Source: Paenibacillus durus
GTDB taxonomy: Bacteria; Bacillota; Bacilli; Paenibacillales; Paenibacillaceae
Length of the DNA stretch: 64,000 nucleotides
Assembly: GCF_000756615.1 (NCBI RefSeq)
Contig: NZ_CP009288.1
Location: 930,001-994,000, forward strand
Direction: 5' to 3'
Within the stretch, counting starts at the first letter, position 1. Each line of letters begins with the position of its first letter. Positions 1 through 9,800 of the stretch are shown here, piece by piece. The position numbers and the translations under genes are program-made. A model generated the notes under the pieces. The model worked only from the letters and a program-made list of their open reading frames with translations, searched no databases and was not told the DNA's origin.

Positions 1-64
1 TGGCTTTCCTTCCTGCATCATGGTATAGTGGACACGAAAAAAGCAAACAGAATGGAGAAACTTC

Positions 65-1567
65 ATGAATGAACGTAAGCGTCCCGCCAAGGGAAACGCA
101 TCATATAGCAGACCTCCCGGGGCTAAAGGCTCCGGGTATAAACCGCGCTCAGAGCGGACATCGGCAGCCGCGAGTAGGGAGCATGCAGAAGAGCTCCGCA
201 CCGGAGACCGTATCGTTGTCACAGTGAAGCGGCTTGGAATTAACGGCGAAGGCATCGGATATTACCGGCGCAAGGCTGTGTTTATTGACGGGGCGCTGCC
301 GGAAGAAGTCGTAAAAGCCGAGGTAACGCAGCTTCAGCCGAAATTCATCAAGGCCCGGCTGCTGGAGGTGGAGAAACGGTCTCCCGACCGAATCGAACCT
401 CCCTGTCCGGTGTTCGGGATCTGCGGCGGCTGCCAGATTCAGCATATTTCCTACGAAGGCCAACTGCGGGCCAAGATGGAGCTTGTGCGTGAGGCATTTT
501 CCCGTTATGCTGGTCTGGAAGACGTGAAGATCAAGCCGATGCTCGGAATGGAGCATCCGTGGGATTACCGCAACAAGGCCCAGCTTCAACTGAAGCGAAA
601 GGGAAATGAAATTATCGCCGGTCTGTACGAGGCGGGAAGCCACGAGATTGTCGACATCAGCGGCTGTCCGATCCAGCACCCCAAGGTCAACAGCGCGGTG
701 GAAAAAGTAAAATCCGTGCTGGAAGAGCTGCAGATTCCGCTTCACAAGGAGAACAGCGCCAAAGACGGCGTACGGACGATCGTCGTCCGGTACGGCTTTC
801 AGTCCGGCCACCTGCAGGTAACGCTTGTCGCGGCTAGTGCGAGGCTGCCCCGCCAGGACGACCTGGTCCGTATGCTTCGATTGACGCTGCCGGAAGTAAC
901 CGGGATCGCCCTGAATGTCAATCCGAAGAAGACCCCGCTCATCTTCGGAGAGCGGACGTTGACGCTGTGGGGCGAAGACACGATGGAGGAATCGCTGGGC
1001 GATTTGGAATTTTCGCTGTCGCCGCGCGCCTTCTTCCAGCTTAACCCGCAAGCGACGGTCAAGCTGTACGAATCAGTACGAGCCGCCGCGGGCTTGACCG
1101 GCAGGGAGACGGTGGTCGATGCCTACTGCGGCACCGGTACGATCGGGCTGTGGCTTGCGCCTTACGCCAAGGAAGTGCGCGGCATCGAGACGATCCCGGA
1201 AGCGGTGGAGGACGCGAAGCAGAACGCGGCGCGTAACGGCCGCAGCAATGTCAGCTTCCACACCGGAGCCGCAGAAGAGCTGCTGCCCCGCTGGGCCAAG
1301 GCCGGCCTGACCCCGGACGTCATCGTCGCCGACCCGCCCCGGACGGGGCTAGATCCCCGGTTCCTGGAAGCGGTGCTGCGCACCAAGCCGAACCGGTTCG
1401 TCTATGTCTCCTGCAACCCTTCGACCCTGGCGAAGGATTGCAAGGTGCTGCTGGACGGCGGCTATGCCATCGAGTGGGTCCAGCCCGTCGATATGTTCCC
1501 GCAGACGAGTCACGTGGAGTGCGTGGTAAGGATATATCGGGAGGATGTAAAAGAATCAGGAAGATAA
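65..1567 (+). CDS. rlmD: 23S rRNA (uracil-5-)-methyltransferase RlmD
   Basis: SAM-dependent enzyme that makes 5-methyluridine in 23S rRNA. The 500-residue product has the family's full layout. A basic N-terminal tail and a TRAM RNA-binding domain (about residues 45-105) come first. Next is the iron-sulfur cysteine cluster (CPVFGICGGCQ), then the Rossmann fold with motif DAYCGTGTIG. The motif DPPRTGLDP and the catalytic-cysteine motif YVSCNPSTLAKD follow. A GGAG about 9 bases upstream supports this ATG. Base composition is clearly richer in GC than the genes that follow, so this is probably core chromosome and the accessory DNA starts after its stop. Bacillales carry more than one RlmD/RlmCD paralogue, so the exact target uridine is not certain. 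The last 38 coding bases recur near 39.6 kb. Confidence 0.93.
   Translation: MNERKRPAKGNASYSRPPGAKGSGYKPRSERTSAAASREHAEELRTGDRIVVTVKRLGINGEGIGYYRRKAVFIDGALPEEVVKAEVTQLQPKFIKARLLEVEKRSPDRIEPPCPVFGICGGCQIQHISYEGQLRAKMELVREAFSRYAGLEDVKIKPMLGMEHPWDYRNKAQLQLKRKGNEIIAGLYEAGSHEIVDISGCPIQHPKVNSAVEKVKSVLEELQIPLHKENSAKDGVRTIVVRYGFQSGHLQVTLVAASARLPRQDDLVRMLRLTLPEVTGIALNVNPKKTPLIFGERTLTLWGEDTMEESLGDLEFSLSPRAFFQLNPQATVKLYESVRAAAGLTGRETVVDAYCGTGTIGLWLAPYAKEVRGIETIPEAVEDAKQNAARNGRSNVSFHTGAAEELLPRWAKAGLTPDVIVADPPRTGLDPRFLEAVLRTKPNRFVYVSCNPSTLAKDCKVLLDGGYAIEWVQPVDMFPQTSHVECVVRIYREDVKESGR
1511..1548 (+). repeat. rlmD 3'-end direct repeat, left copy
   Basis: These 38 bases at the end of rlmD recur at 39583-39620 in the same orientation with two substitutions, and the last 26 bases (1523-1548) are identical. 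Both differences are silent in the rlmD frame (CAC/CAT, TGC/TGT). It could be an attachment-site duplication flanking about 38 kb of inserted DNA, or the trace of a second rlmD-like gene. Silent drift favours a paralogue remnant; the position exactly around the accessory DNA favours integration. Confidence 0.6.
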
Positions 1568-1583
1568 TATACTGACTTACAAT

Positions 1584-1606
1584 ACCTCCTTCGGGAGGTT
1601 TTTTTG
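1584..1606 (+). terminator. Intrinsic terminator of rlmD
   Basis: A perfect six-base stem (ACCTCC with GGAGGT) closes a TTCG tetraloop and is followed by a run of T, 17 bases after the rlmD stop. Confidence 0.9.
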
Positions 1607-1657
1607 TGGGGGAGTATGCATTGATGTCTTATATATAAAACAAAATGTTGTGTTTAG

Positions 1658-1686
1658 TTTACATTATGTTTGTTTTATATTACAAT
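1658..1686 (+). promoter_or_regulatory. Sigma-A type promoter for the XRE regulator
   Basis: TTTACA at 1658-1663 and TACAAT at 1681-1686 are separated by 17 bases and lie just upstream of the AAAGGAGG ribosome site of the regulator gene. Confidence 0.6.
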
Positions 1687-1710
1687 GAATTCAAAGGAGG
1701 ATTCCTAAGT

Positions 1711-1956
1711 ATGCATTATTTTGGAATTGTAAATAACAAGGTTTATTTACTTCGAGCAGAGAAAAGGTGGACACAAACCGAGTTAGCAAAAGAACTAGGC
1801 GTAACGAGACAAACAATCGCTGCGATTGAAAATAACAAATTTATTCCTTCGCTTGAGCTTGCATTTGCAATAGCACATATATTTGAAAAAAACATTAATG
1901 AAGTCTTTTATTTTGAACCTTATGAAGAAGACGAGGAGGATAACAAAGATGAGTAG
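1711..1956 (+). CDS. Small XRE-family transcriptional regulator
   Basis: An 81-residue Cro/CI-type helix-turn-helix protein. The DNA-binding motif occupies about residues 14-45 (WTQTELAKELGVTRQTIAAI), followed by the typical 'NNKFIPSLELAFAIAHIF' helices and a very acidic tail. The ATG at 1711 is chosen because AAAGGAGG lies 10 bases upstream; an open frame extends further upstream but has no ribosome site. Proteins of this size paired with a small membrane protein are common in Firmicutes (YozG-like family). The next gene overlaps its stop, so the two are co-translated. Confidence 0.85.
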   Translation: MHYFGIVNNKVYLLRAEKRWTQTELAKELGVTRQTIAAIENNKFIPSLELAFAIAHIFEKNINEVFYFEPYEEDEEDNKDE

Positions 1957-2227
1957 TTTGATATCGGTGATTATTATGTTTGGTATGTTGATAAATCTCA
2001 TACTTCTTATCAGAGAAGGAAAGGATGAACGCTGGAATCGTATTACAAATAGACCGCTTAATTATGCTTTTTCTTTGCTATTTATAGGTTATACTGGTAT
2101 CACATTAGTTGATACCAAGTATAACTTTAGCGTATCTACTTATAGGATGGTCTATGATTATCTTTTCGCCGGAGTATTAATAATCTATGTTATTTCGTTA
2201 ATTATAGAAAAGAGAAAATTGTCTTAG
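1949..2227 (+). CDS. Small membrane protein paired with the XRE regulator
   Basis: About 92 residues with three hydrophobic segments (roughly residues 2-20, 35-55 and 65-85) and a basic C-terminal end. The ATG at 1949 overlaps the regulator's last codons by 8 bases and has GAGGAGG about 10 bases upstream, inside the regulator gene. This is typical translational coupling. No function is recognised. In similar pairs the membrane protein is often of the DUF2178 or DUF3796 type, but I cannot assign it. Confidence 0.7.
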   Translation: MSSLISVIIMFGMLINLILLIREGKDERWNRITNRPLNYAFSLLFIGYTGITLVDTKYNFSVSTYRMVYDYLFAGVLIIYVISLIIEKRKLS

Positions 2228-2269
2228 ATACAATAGGATTTTTAAAAATATTTGTTTGGTGTCATTCTC

Positions 2270-2300
2270 CCTCCCTATAATAACATGGTGGAGGTTTTTT
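2270..2300 (+). terminator. Probable terminator after the regulator/membrane pair
   Basis: CCTCC (2270-2274) pairs with GGAGG (2290-2294), followed by six T. The loop is fairly long (15 bases), so support is moderate. Confidence 0.55.
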
Positions 2301-2345
2301 CATGTGAAGGCACGCTTGCTGATAAACCAGTGTTGTTGAGAGGTG

Positions 2346-2537
2346 TTACGTATCTCTTCTCAAAATGAACTCCGGCTTCATCATATAGTCCAATGGATAT
2401 ATATCGTCTCTTGAAGATATCGGCACTTTGAATAAAGCTATTGGTCGTTTCTGATCTTTCTCATCTGTGTAATGAAACCCAAGCTTTTCAGGCTCTATAA
2501 GCTCAACAATAACATGATTCTTCACTCCTTCAACCAT
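2346..2537 (-). CDS. Short hypothetical protein
   Basis: A 63-codon frame on the minus strand with natural-looking composition (mixed charged and hydrophobic residues, no low complexity). No family is recognised. GAAGGA lies early in the frame, so the true start may be an internal GTG a few codons in. It lies in a stretch that otherwise looks decayed, so it may be a remnant. Confidence 0.35.
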   Translation of the reverse strand: MVEGVKNHVIVELIEPEKLGFHYTDEKDQKRPIALFKVPISSRDDIYPLDYMMKPEFILRRDT

Positions 2538-2892
2538 TGTATCGTGTTAGAGGCAAATCTTGTGGAAAGGTTTTATAAATGTAAAGTGCGAACATGCGAT
2601 TGCTGACAGATCAATGTCATTGGAGTATTATATGACGATGGAGAAGTTCTGTCGAATAAAGGAATTTCCAGTTGGATTGTGGAATAAGTCTGATGGACTA
2701 TTAGGCTGGTATTAAGGAGTGATTTTGCATGAAGTTTTATGTCGGTGTAAAGATAGTAATTGGTTTCAATACTTAGGTAGCATAAGTGGAGTAGTGAATT
2801 TGGCAAGAAACTAAAGGTGGAAGGAAAACTTCAAACCTATTTAGAAGTACTTCTATAATTAATGTATAAGAAGAAAAAATGGAGGTATACAA
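2538..2892. other. Gene-poor stretch with a decayed frame
   Basis: No intact gene is seen. On the plus strand about 25 codons (near 2610-2690) read as plausible protein before stops interrupt the frame, suggesting a decayed gene. A TATAAT at 2854-2859, 34 bases before hsdM, is the best candidate for the restriction operon's -10 box; its -35 box is weak. Confidence 0.4.
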
Positions 2893-4440
2893 ATGTCAAG
2901 CGCAGCACAACGTGCCGAATTACAATCTCAAATCTGGAAAATAGCCAATGATGTTCGTGGATCTGTAGATGGATGGGATTTTAAGCAATATGTTTTAGGA
3001 ACGTTATTTTATCGTTTTATTAGCGAGAATTTTTCTAGCTATATTGAAGCAGGAGACGAAAGCATCAAGTATGCAGACCTTCTTGATGATATTATAACGA
3101 AAGAAATTAAAGAGGATGCCATTAAAACAAAAGGTTATTTCATATATCCGACTCAGCTGTTTGCTAATATTGCAAAAACCGCCAACACAAATGAAAGTTT
3201 GAATACAGATTTAGCTACTATATTTTCTGATATTGAAAGTTCAGCAAATGGTTATCCATCTGAACTAGATATTAAAGGATTATTTGCTGATTTTGACACA
3301 ACAAGCAATAGATTAGGAAATACAGTGAAAGATAAAAACAGTCGTTTAGCTGCTGTCATTAAAGGCGTTGAAGGGCTTAATTTTGGTAATTTTGAAGATA
3401 GTCAAATTGACCTTTTTGGTGATGCTTATGAGTATTTAATCTCTAATTATGCTGCCAATGCAGGAAAATCCGGAGGAGAATTCTTCACACCGCAGTCTGT
3501 ATCTAAACTTATTGCTCAATTAGCGATACACAAGCAAACAACCATTAATAAAATTTATGACCCGGCAGCTGGTTCAGGTTCACTTTTATTACAAGCAAAA
3601 AAACAGTTTGATGCTCATATTATTGAAGATGGTTTTTATGGACAGGAAATTAATCATACAACTTATAACCTTGCTCGCATGAATATGTTTTTACACAATA
3701 TAAACTACGACAAGTTTAATATTGCTTTAGGAAATACGCTTTTAGATCCTCACTTTGGTGACGAAAAGCCTTTTGATGCTATTGTATCTAATCCACCTTA
3801 TTCCGTAAATTGGATTGGTAGTGATGACCCAACGCTTATTAATGATGAAAGATATGCTCCTGCAGGCGTATTAGCCCCAAAATCTAAAGCCGATTTTGCC
3901 TTTGTACTTCATACGCTAAGTTACCTTTCAAGTAAAGGTCGTGCTGCTATCGTTTGTTTTCCTGGTATTTTTTACCGTGGTGGTGCAGAACTGAAAATCA
4001 GAAAGTATCTGATTGACAACAACTTTGTTGAAACGGTTATTTCATTAGCGCCTAACCTTTTTTATGGGACTTCAATAGCAGTTAATATCTTGGTTCTTTC
4101 TAAGCATAAAACCGATAATAAAACCCAATTCATTGATGCAAGTGGAATAGATTTCTATAAAAAAGCAACCAATAATAACATACTTACAGATGAACACATT
4201 GAGCAAATTATGAAAATGTTTGACAGCAAAGAGGATGTTGACCATGTTGCAAAATCCGTTGATTATGATGCAATCGTTCAACATGATTACAACCTATCTG
4301 TGAGTTCCTATGTGGAAGCAAAAGACACAAGGGAAGTCATTGATATAAATGAGCTGAATGCAGAAATAAAAACGATTGTAGCAAAGATCGACCAACTTCG
4401 TGCCGAAATTGATGACATTATTGAGGCGATTGAATCATGA
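2893..4440 (+). CDS. hsdM: Type I restriction-modification system, methylase subunit HsdM
   Basis: A 515-residue N6-adenine methyltransferase subunit. An N-terminal helical HsdM domain (about 1-150) precedes the catalytic domain. Visible motifs are the SAM-binding DPAAGSGSLLLQ, the catalytic NPPYSVNW, and the conserved stretch AGKSGGEFFTPQSVSKL before it. A long C-terminal helix probably contacts HsdS. GGAGG lies 9 bases before the ATG. The stop overlaps the hsdS start (ATGA), so M and S are translationally coupled as in type IC systems. With HsdS it forms the methylase; with HsdR it forms the endonuclease. The region is AT-rich compared with rlmD, consistent with transfer. Confidence 0.95.
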   Translation: MSSAAQRAELQSQIWKIANDVRGSVDGWDFKQYVLGTLFYRFISENFSSYIEAGDESIKYADLLDDIITKEIKEDAIKTKGYFIYPTQLFANIAKTANTNESLNTDLATIFSDIESSANGYPSELDIKGLFADFDTTSNRLGNTVKDKNSRLAAVIKGVEGLNFGNFEDSQIDLFGDAYEYLISNYAANAGKSGGEFFTPQSVSKLIAQLAIHKQTTINKIYDPAAGSGSLLLQAKKQFDAHIIEDGFYGQEINHTTYNLARMNMFLHNINYDKFNIALGNTLLDPHFGDEKPFDAIVSNPPYSVNWIGSDDPTLINDERYAPAGVLAPKSKADFAFVLHTLSYLSSKGRAAIVCFPGIFYRGGAELKIRKYLIDNNFVETVISLAPNLFYGTSIAVNILVLSKHKTDNKTQFIDASGIDFYKKATNNNILTDEHIEQIMKMFDSKEDVDHVAKSVDYDAIVQHDYNLSVSSYVEAKDTREVIDINELNAEIKTIVAKIDQLRAEIDDIIEAIES

Positions 4441-5681
4441 TTAAGCCGAATTTTATGGAGAAACTCCTTGAGGGGGTTGAGGTTGAGTGGAAGGCATTGG
4501 GGGAGGTGGCGGAACTTTATGGAGGTCTTTCAGGCAAAAATAAGGAAGACTTTGATAATGGAAACGCTCTATACATTTCATATAAAAACATATTTGATAA
4601 TATAGAAATAAATTTTGATAAGCTGGAATCTGTAAAAGTGTCTGATTCAGAAAATCAACATGAAGTAAAATATGGTGATATTTTGTTTACAGGCTCATCA
4701 GAGACGGCAGAAGAAGCAGGGATGTCTTCGTCTGTTACAACAAAGTTTGAAGATAAAGTTTATTTAAATAGTTTTTCATTTGGCGTAAGATTTAATGATA
4801 ATATTCTTATAATACCACAATTTTCAAAATATTTATTTCGCAGTCATTTTATGCGGACTGAAATTGCAAAGACAGCTAGTGGTGTTACGCGTTTTAACAT
4901 ATCTAAAGCAAGATTTAAAAAACTCCTAATCCCCATCCCACCCATTAAAGTGCAAGAAGAAATCGTCCGTATTTTGGACGCCTTTACAGAACTTACAGCA
5001 GAGCTTACAGTAGAGCTTACAGCTCGTAAAAAACAATATGATTATTACCGTGATAAGTTGTTGACTTTTGACGACGGTGAAGTTGAGTGGAAGACGTTGG
5101 GGGAAATAATAATTAAAGCATATTCTGGTGCAACACCGCTTGCAAATAATACAGAATACTATAATAACGGGAGTATTCCTTGGTTAAGAACACAAGAAGT
5201 TCGTTTTGTTGATATATATGAAACAGATATGAAAATAACAGAAAGTGCATTGATAAAAACTGCTGTTAAATGGGTTCCTGAAAATTGTGTTATCATAGCA
5301 ATTTCTGGTGCTACTGCTGGTCGATCTGCAATTAATAAAATTCCACTTACAACAAACCAACATTGTCTTTGTCTAGAAATTAACGCAGAGAAAGCAAATT
5401 ATAGATATGTGTTTCATTGGGTTAGCAGTCAGTACGAATATATAAAAAACCTTGGGCAAGGTGCAAGAGGAGACTTGAATGCTGGAATTATAAAATCTTT
5501 AAAAATCCCCCTCCCACCTCTTCCAGAACAAGAGCGTATTGCATCTATGTTAGATAAATTCGATGCCTTGACATCCTCTATTACCGAGGGCTTACCTCGT
5601 GAAATAGAATTGCGTCAAAAGCAATACGAGTATTACCGTAATATGCTACTTTCATTTCCGAAAAGTGAGGTAGAGGCGTAA
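4437..5681 (+). CDS. hsdS: Type I restriction-modification system, specificity subunit HsdS
   Basis: A 414-residue DNA-recognition subunit with two target-recognition domains (about 20-165 and 220-370), each introduced by the repeat GEVEWK.LGE. Each is followed by a conserved helical spacer (KVQEEIVRILDAF and LPEQERIASMLDKF, both leading to a KQYDYYR or KQYEYYR helix). The central spacer contains three tandem four-residue units of the ELTA/ELTV type. In type IC enzymes such repeats set the spacing between the two half-sites. The ATG overlaps the hsdM stop. The sequence looks intact, with no inverted partial hsdS next to it, so no shufflon is visible. Confidence 0.94.
   Translation: MIKPNFMEKLLEGVEVEWKALGEVAELYGGLSGKNKEDFDNGNALYISYKNIFDNIEINFDKLESVKVSDSENQHEVKYGDILFTGSSETAEEAGMSSSVTTKFEDKVYLNSFSFGVRFNDNILIIPQFSKYLFRSHFMRTEIAKTASGVTRFNISKARFKKLLIPIPPIKVQEEIVRILDAFTELTAELTVELTARKKQYDYYRDKLLTFDDGEVEWKTLGEIIIKAYSGATPLANNTEYYNNGSIPWLRTQEVRFVDIYETDMKITESALIKTAVKWVPENCVIIAISGATAGRSAINKIPLTTNQHCLCLEINAEKANYRYVFHWVSSQYEYIKNLGQGARGDLNAGIIKSLKIPLPPLPEQERIASMLDKFDALTSSITEGLPREIELRQKQYEYYRNMLLSFPKSEVEA
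4989..5024 (+). repeat. Three 12-bp repeats in the hsdS central spacer
   Basis: Units at 4989-5000, 5001-5012 and 5013-5024 (consensus GAGCTTACAGNN) encode Glu-Leu-Thr-Ala/Val. This is the TAEL-type spacer repeat known from EcoR124I-like enzymes, where two versus three units change the length of the non-specific gap in the target. Confidence 0.75.
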
Positions 5682-5682
5682 T

Positions 5683-6843
5683 ATGGGTGTTTCATTAATT
5701 GATATTGCACAACAGTTAAAAGATAATGATAAAAAAGTTCAACTGATTTATGCTTTTAACGGAACAGGTAAAACTAGGCTTTCACGGGCATTCAAATTGT
5801 TAGTAGCACCGAAAGTAGATGGTGATACGGAGTTAGAGGAATTAGAAGTAGTTACTAAAAAAATTCTTTATTATAATGCTTTTACAGAAGATTTATTTTA
5901 TTGGGATAATGATTTAGAGTTTGATGCTGAGCCAAAACTTAAAATCCATCCCAACTCATTTACAAAATGGATTTTTGAAGAGCAAGGACAAGACAGGAAT
6001 ATTATTTCTAATTTTCAACATTATACTGACGAAAAATTAACGCCACATTTTAATGAAGAATATTCTGTTAAAGATAAGGATGGGAATAATGTAACAGTAG
6101 GGGCTTTTACAGAAATAACCTTTTCATATGAACGTGGTAATGATGAGCGTTCCAATAACATTAAAATTTCAAAAGGTGAAGAGAGTAATTTTGTATGGTG
6201 TGTCTTCTATTCTCTGCTTGAACAAGTTACTGATGTATTAAATGTAGCTGAACCAAGTGAGAGAGAAACAAATCAGTTTGATCAACTTGAATATGTATTC
6301 ATAGATGACCCAGTAAGCTCATTAGATGATAATCGCTTGATTGAGTTAGCTGTAAATTTGGCACACTTGATTAAGTCAAGTCAGTCACACCTTAAATTTA
6401 TTATAACCACACATAATCCTTTATTTTATAATGTGCTACATAATGAGTTTAACAAGGGTACATTTAAAAAATATTTTCTTAAAAAAAATGAAGATGGCGA
6501 GTATGATTTAATTACCCAAAGTAATGATTCTCCTTTTTCCTATCATCTTTTTTTAAAAACCGAAATTGAAAAAGCTATTGAAACAGGTCAGTTAAAAAAG
6601 TATCATTTTAATTTCTTTAGAAATATTTTGGAAAAGACATCTACATTTTTAGGTTATGACAACTGGGGAGAGCTTCTGCCTAAAGATACAAATGGGAATA
6701 TTAATCCTTATGAGACAAGAATTATTAATATATCAAGTCATTCAAAACATTCAGGGGACGAGATGGTTGATCTGACAGACGATGATAAACGTGTATTAAA
6801 ATATTTAATGAATAACATTAAAGAAATGTATCGATTTAAATAA
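5683..6843 (+). CDS. PrrC-like AAA/ABC-type ATPase in the hsd operon (candidate anticodon nuclease)
   Basis: A 386-residue protein starting one base after hsdS. The Walker A motif is FNGTGKTRLS (about residues 25-34). A signature-like region (KISKGEESNFVWC) and a Walker B with D-loop (YVFIDDPVSSLDDNR) follow, so the nucleotide-binding domain is ABC/SMC-like as in PrrC and RloC. The C-terminal part has RNILE followed about 36-40 residues later by SSHSKHSG. This resembles the Arg-x3-Glu...His triad of PrrC anticodon nucleases. PrrC is held inactive by a type IC restriction enzyme and cleaves tRNA when a phage inhibits that enzyme. The location inside hsdMSR supports the comparison; nuclease function is inferred. 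It may be only an associated ATPase. Confidence 0.7.
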   Translation: MGVSLIDIAQQLKDNDKKVQLIYAFNGTGKTRLSRAFKLLVAPKVDGDTELEELEVVTKKILYYNAFTEDLFYWDNDLEFDAEPKLKIHPNSFTKWIFEEQGQDRNIISNFQHYTDEKLTPHFNEEYSVKDKDGNNVTVGAFTEITFSYERGNDERSNNIKISKGEESNFVWCVFYSLLEQVTDVLNVAEPSERETNQFDQLEYVFIDDPVSSLDDNRLIELAVNLAHLIKSSQSHLKFIITTHNPLFYNVLHNEFNKGTFKKYFLKKNEDGEYDLITQSNDSPFSYHLFLKTEIEKAIETGQLKKYHFNFFRNILEKTSTFLGYDNWGELLPKDTNGNINPYETRIINISSHSKHSGDEMVDLTDDDKRVLKYLMNNIKEMYRFK

Positions 6844-6880
6844 GATGAAAGAAAAGAAATATTATATAGGGGGGAAATAA

Positions 6881-9800
6881 ATGAGCGATTTCAAACCTAT
6901 CGCAGAATCAAACAACTTCATCGTTCTAGATAAATATACGAAGATAGATCAGCAAGGAACTAATTATCAAACAGAAGCTGATTTAGAACGAGAACTGATT
7001 CAAGATTTAGTGAATCAAGGTTATGAACATCTACCAAGCTTAATTACTCCTGAAAAAATGCTTGCTAATGTTCATGTGCAACTGCAAAACCTTAACAATG
7101 TACAATTTTCAGAAGCAGAGTGGACTAGATTCTGTGAGCAGTTTTTAGATAAACCCAGTGACAACCATATTGATAAAACCCGTAAAATTCATAACGATTA
7201 TATTTACGACTTTGTTTTTGATGATGGGCATATTCAAAACATCTACCTAGTAGACAAAAAGAATATTGCCAACAATAAAATGCAGGTAATTTCGCAATTT
7301 GAACAAAAAGGAACGCAAGCCAATAGATATGATGTTACCATTTTAGTCAATGGCTTACCTCTAGTACAAGTAGAGCTTAAAAAACGTGGGATTGCCATTC
7401 GTGAAGCCTTTAATCAGGTTCATCGATATAGTAAAGAGAGCTTTAATTCAGAAAACTCTCTGTTTAAGTATTTACAGATTTCCGTGATTTCTAATGGGAC
7501 AGATAGCCGTTATTTTGCTAATACGACTAAACGTGATAAAAACAGTTTTGATTTTACTATGAATTGGGCTAGATCAGATAATACCCTGATTAAAGATTTG
7601 AAAGATTTCACAGCTACATTTTTTCAGAAAAATACTTTATTGAATATACTACTGAAATATTCAGTTTTTGATGTGAGCGATAACCTGCTGATTATGCGTC
7701 CTTATCAAATTGCTGCCACAGAAAGAATTTTATGGAAAATTAAAAGTTCTTATCTAGCCAAAAATTGGAAAACCACTGAAAGTGGAGGTTATATTTGGCA
7801 TACAACAGGTTCGGGGAAAACGCTTACGAGTTTTAAAGCAGCTCGGTTGGCTACTGAACTGGATTTTATAGATAAAGTATTTTTTGTTGTAGATAGGAAA
7901 GACTTAGATTTTCAGACGATAAAAGAGTATCAGCGTTTTTCTCCTGATAGTGTTAATGGTTCAGAAAGTACCGCAGGATTAAAGCGTAACATTGAAAAAG
8001 ATGATAATAAAATTATTGTGACGACGATTCAAAAACTGAATAACCTAATTAAAAGCGAAACAGAGTTACCTATATATAATAAGCAAGTGGTATTTATTTT
8101 TGATGAAGCCCACCGTTCACAATTTGGTGAAGCTCAAAAAAATATTAATAAAAAGTTTAAGAAGTTCTATCAATTTGGATTTACAGGTACGCCTATTTTC
8201 CCAGAAAATGCATTAGGTTCTGAAACGACTGCTTCTGTATTTGGTCGAGAGTTACACACTTATGTAATTACGGATGCCATTAGAGATGAAAAAGTTTTAA
8301 AGTTCAAAGTAGATTATAACGATGTACGTCCCAAGTTCAAAACGATTGAAAAAGAACAGGACGAGAAGAAGCTATCGGCAGCAGAAAATAAAGAAGCATT
8401 ACTACATCCTGAACGGATTAAAGAAATTTCTCAATATATTCTTAATAATTTTAAAATAAAAACCCATCGTTTAAATGCGAATGGAAAAGGATTTAATGCC
8501 ATGTTTGCTGTGAGCAATGTTGACGCAGCCAAACTCTACTATGAATCATTAAATAACTTGCAAAAGGAAAGCAGTAAACCCCTTAAGATTGCGACAATCT
8601 TCTCCTTTGCTGCTAATGAAGAGCAAAATGCTATAGGTGAAATTCTTGATGAAACTTTTGAACCTTCAGCAATGGATAGTAGTGCAAAAGAGTTTTTAAG
8701 TTTAGCCATTAAAGACTATAATGCCATGTTTAAAACTAATTATGGAGTAGAAAGTAAGGAATTTCAAAATTATTATCGTGACCTTGCTAAACGAGTAAAA
8801 AACAAAGAGATTGATTTATTGATTGTTGTAGGAATGTTTTTAACTGGTTTTGATGCACCTACATTAAATACTTTATTTGTTGATAAAAATCTTAGGTATC
8901 ATGGTTTAATGCAAGCTTTTTCGAGAACAAATCGTATCTATGATTCGACTAAAACCTTTGGAAATATTGTTACTTTCCGGGATTTAGAACAAGCCACTAT
9001 TGATGCGATTAAATGTTTTGGGGATGACAACACTAAAAATGTGGTGCTGGAAAAAAGTTATAGAGAGTATATGGAAGGATTCACTGATGTGGCAACGGGT
9101 GAAGCCCGCCGTGGATATGTAGACGTAGTAAAAGAACTACAAGAGCGTTTTCCTAAAGTTGAAGATATTACTACTGAGAAGGATAAGAAAGAGTTTGTTA
9201 AGCTTTTTGGTGAATATATGCGTATTGAAAATATCTTACAGAATTATGATGAATACTCAGATCTAAAAGCTTTACAAACAATAGATATCAGTGACCCTAA
9301 GGCTTTAGAGAATTTTAAATCTACTCACTATGTAAGTGATGAAGATATAGCTGCTATGCAAGAGATTAAAGTACTTGAAGAAAGAACGATTCAGGATTAT
9401 CGTTCATCATATAATGATATTCGTGATTGGCTTCGTCGTGAAAAAACAGGAAAAGAAAAAGATAATTCCTCTATTGATTGGGATGATGTTGTCTTTGAAG
9501 TAGATCTCTTAAAATCCCAAGAGATCAATTTAGATTACATTCTTGAACTTATTTTTGAAAAAAACAAAAAAGTAAAAGATAAGGGATTATTGGTTGAAGA
9601 GGTACGTCGTTTAATTCGTTCTAGTGTGGGGAACCGTGCGAAAGAAAGTTTAGTAGTCGATTTTATCAATCAAACAGATTTAGACAATTTTCAAGATAAA
9701 GCAAGTATTATTGATGCCTTCTTCTCATTTGCTCAAACTGAGCAAAAACGTGAAGCAGAAGAATTGATTAATACTGAAAATCTTAATGAAGAGGCTGCAA

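Noticed and set aside
149..1261. Long minus-strand open frames across rlmD
   Set aside because: They are shadows of a GC-rich coding gene, lack ribosome sites and show no protein-family pattern.
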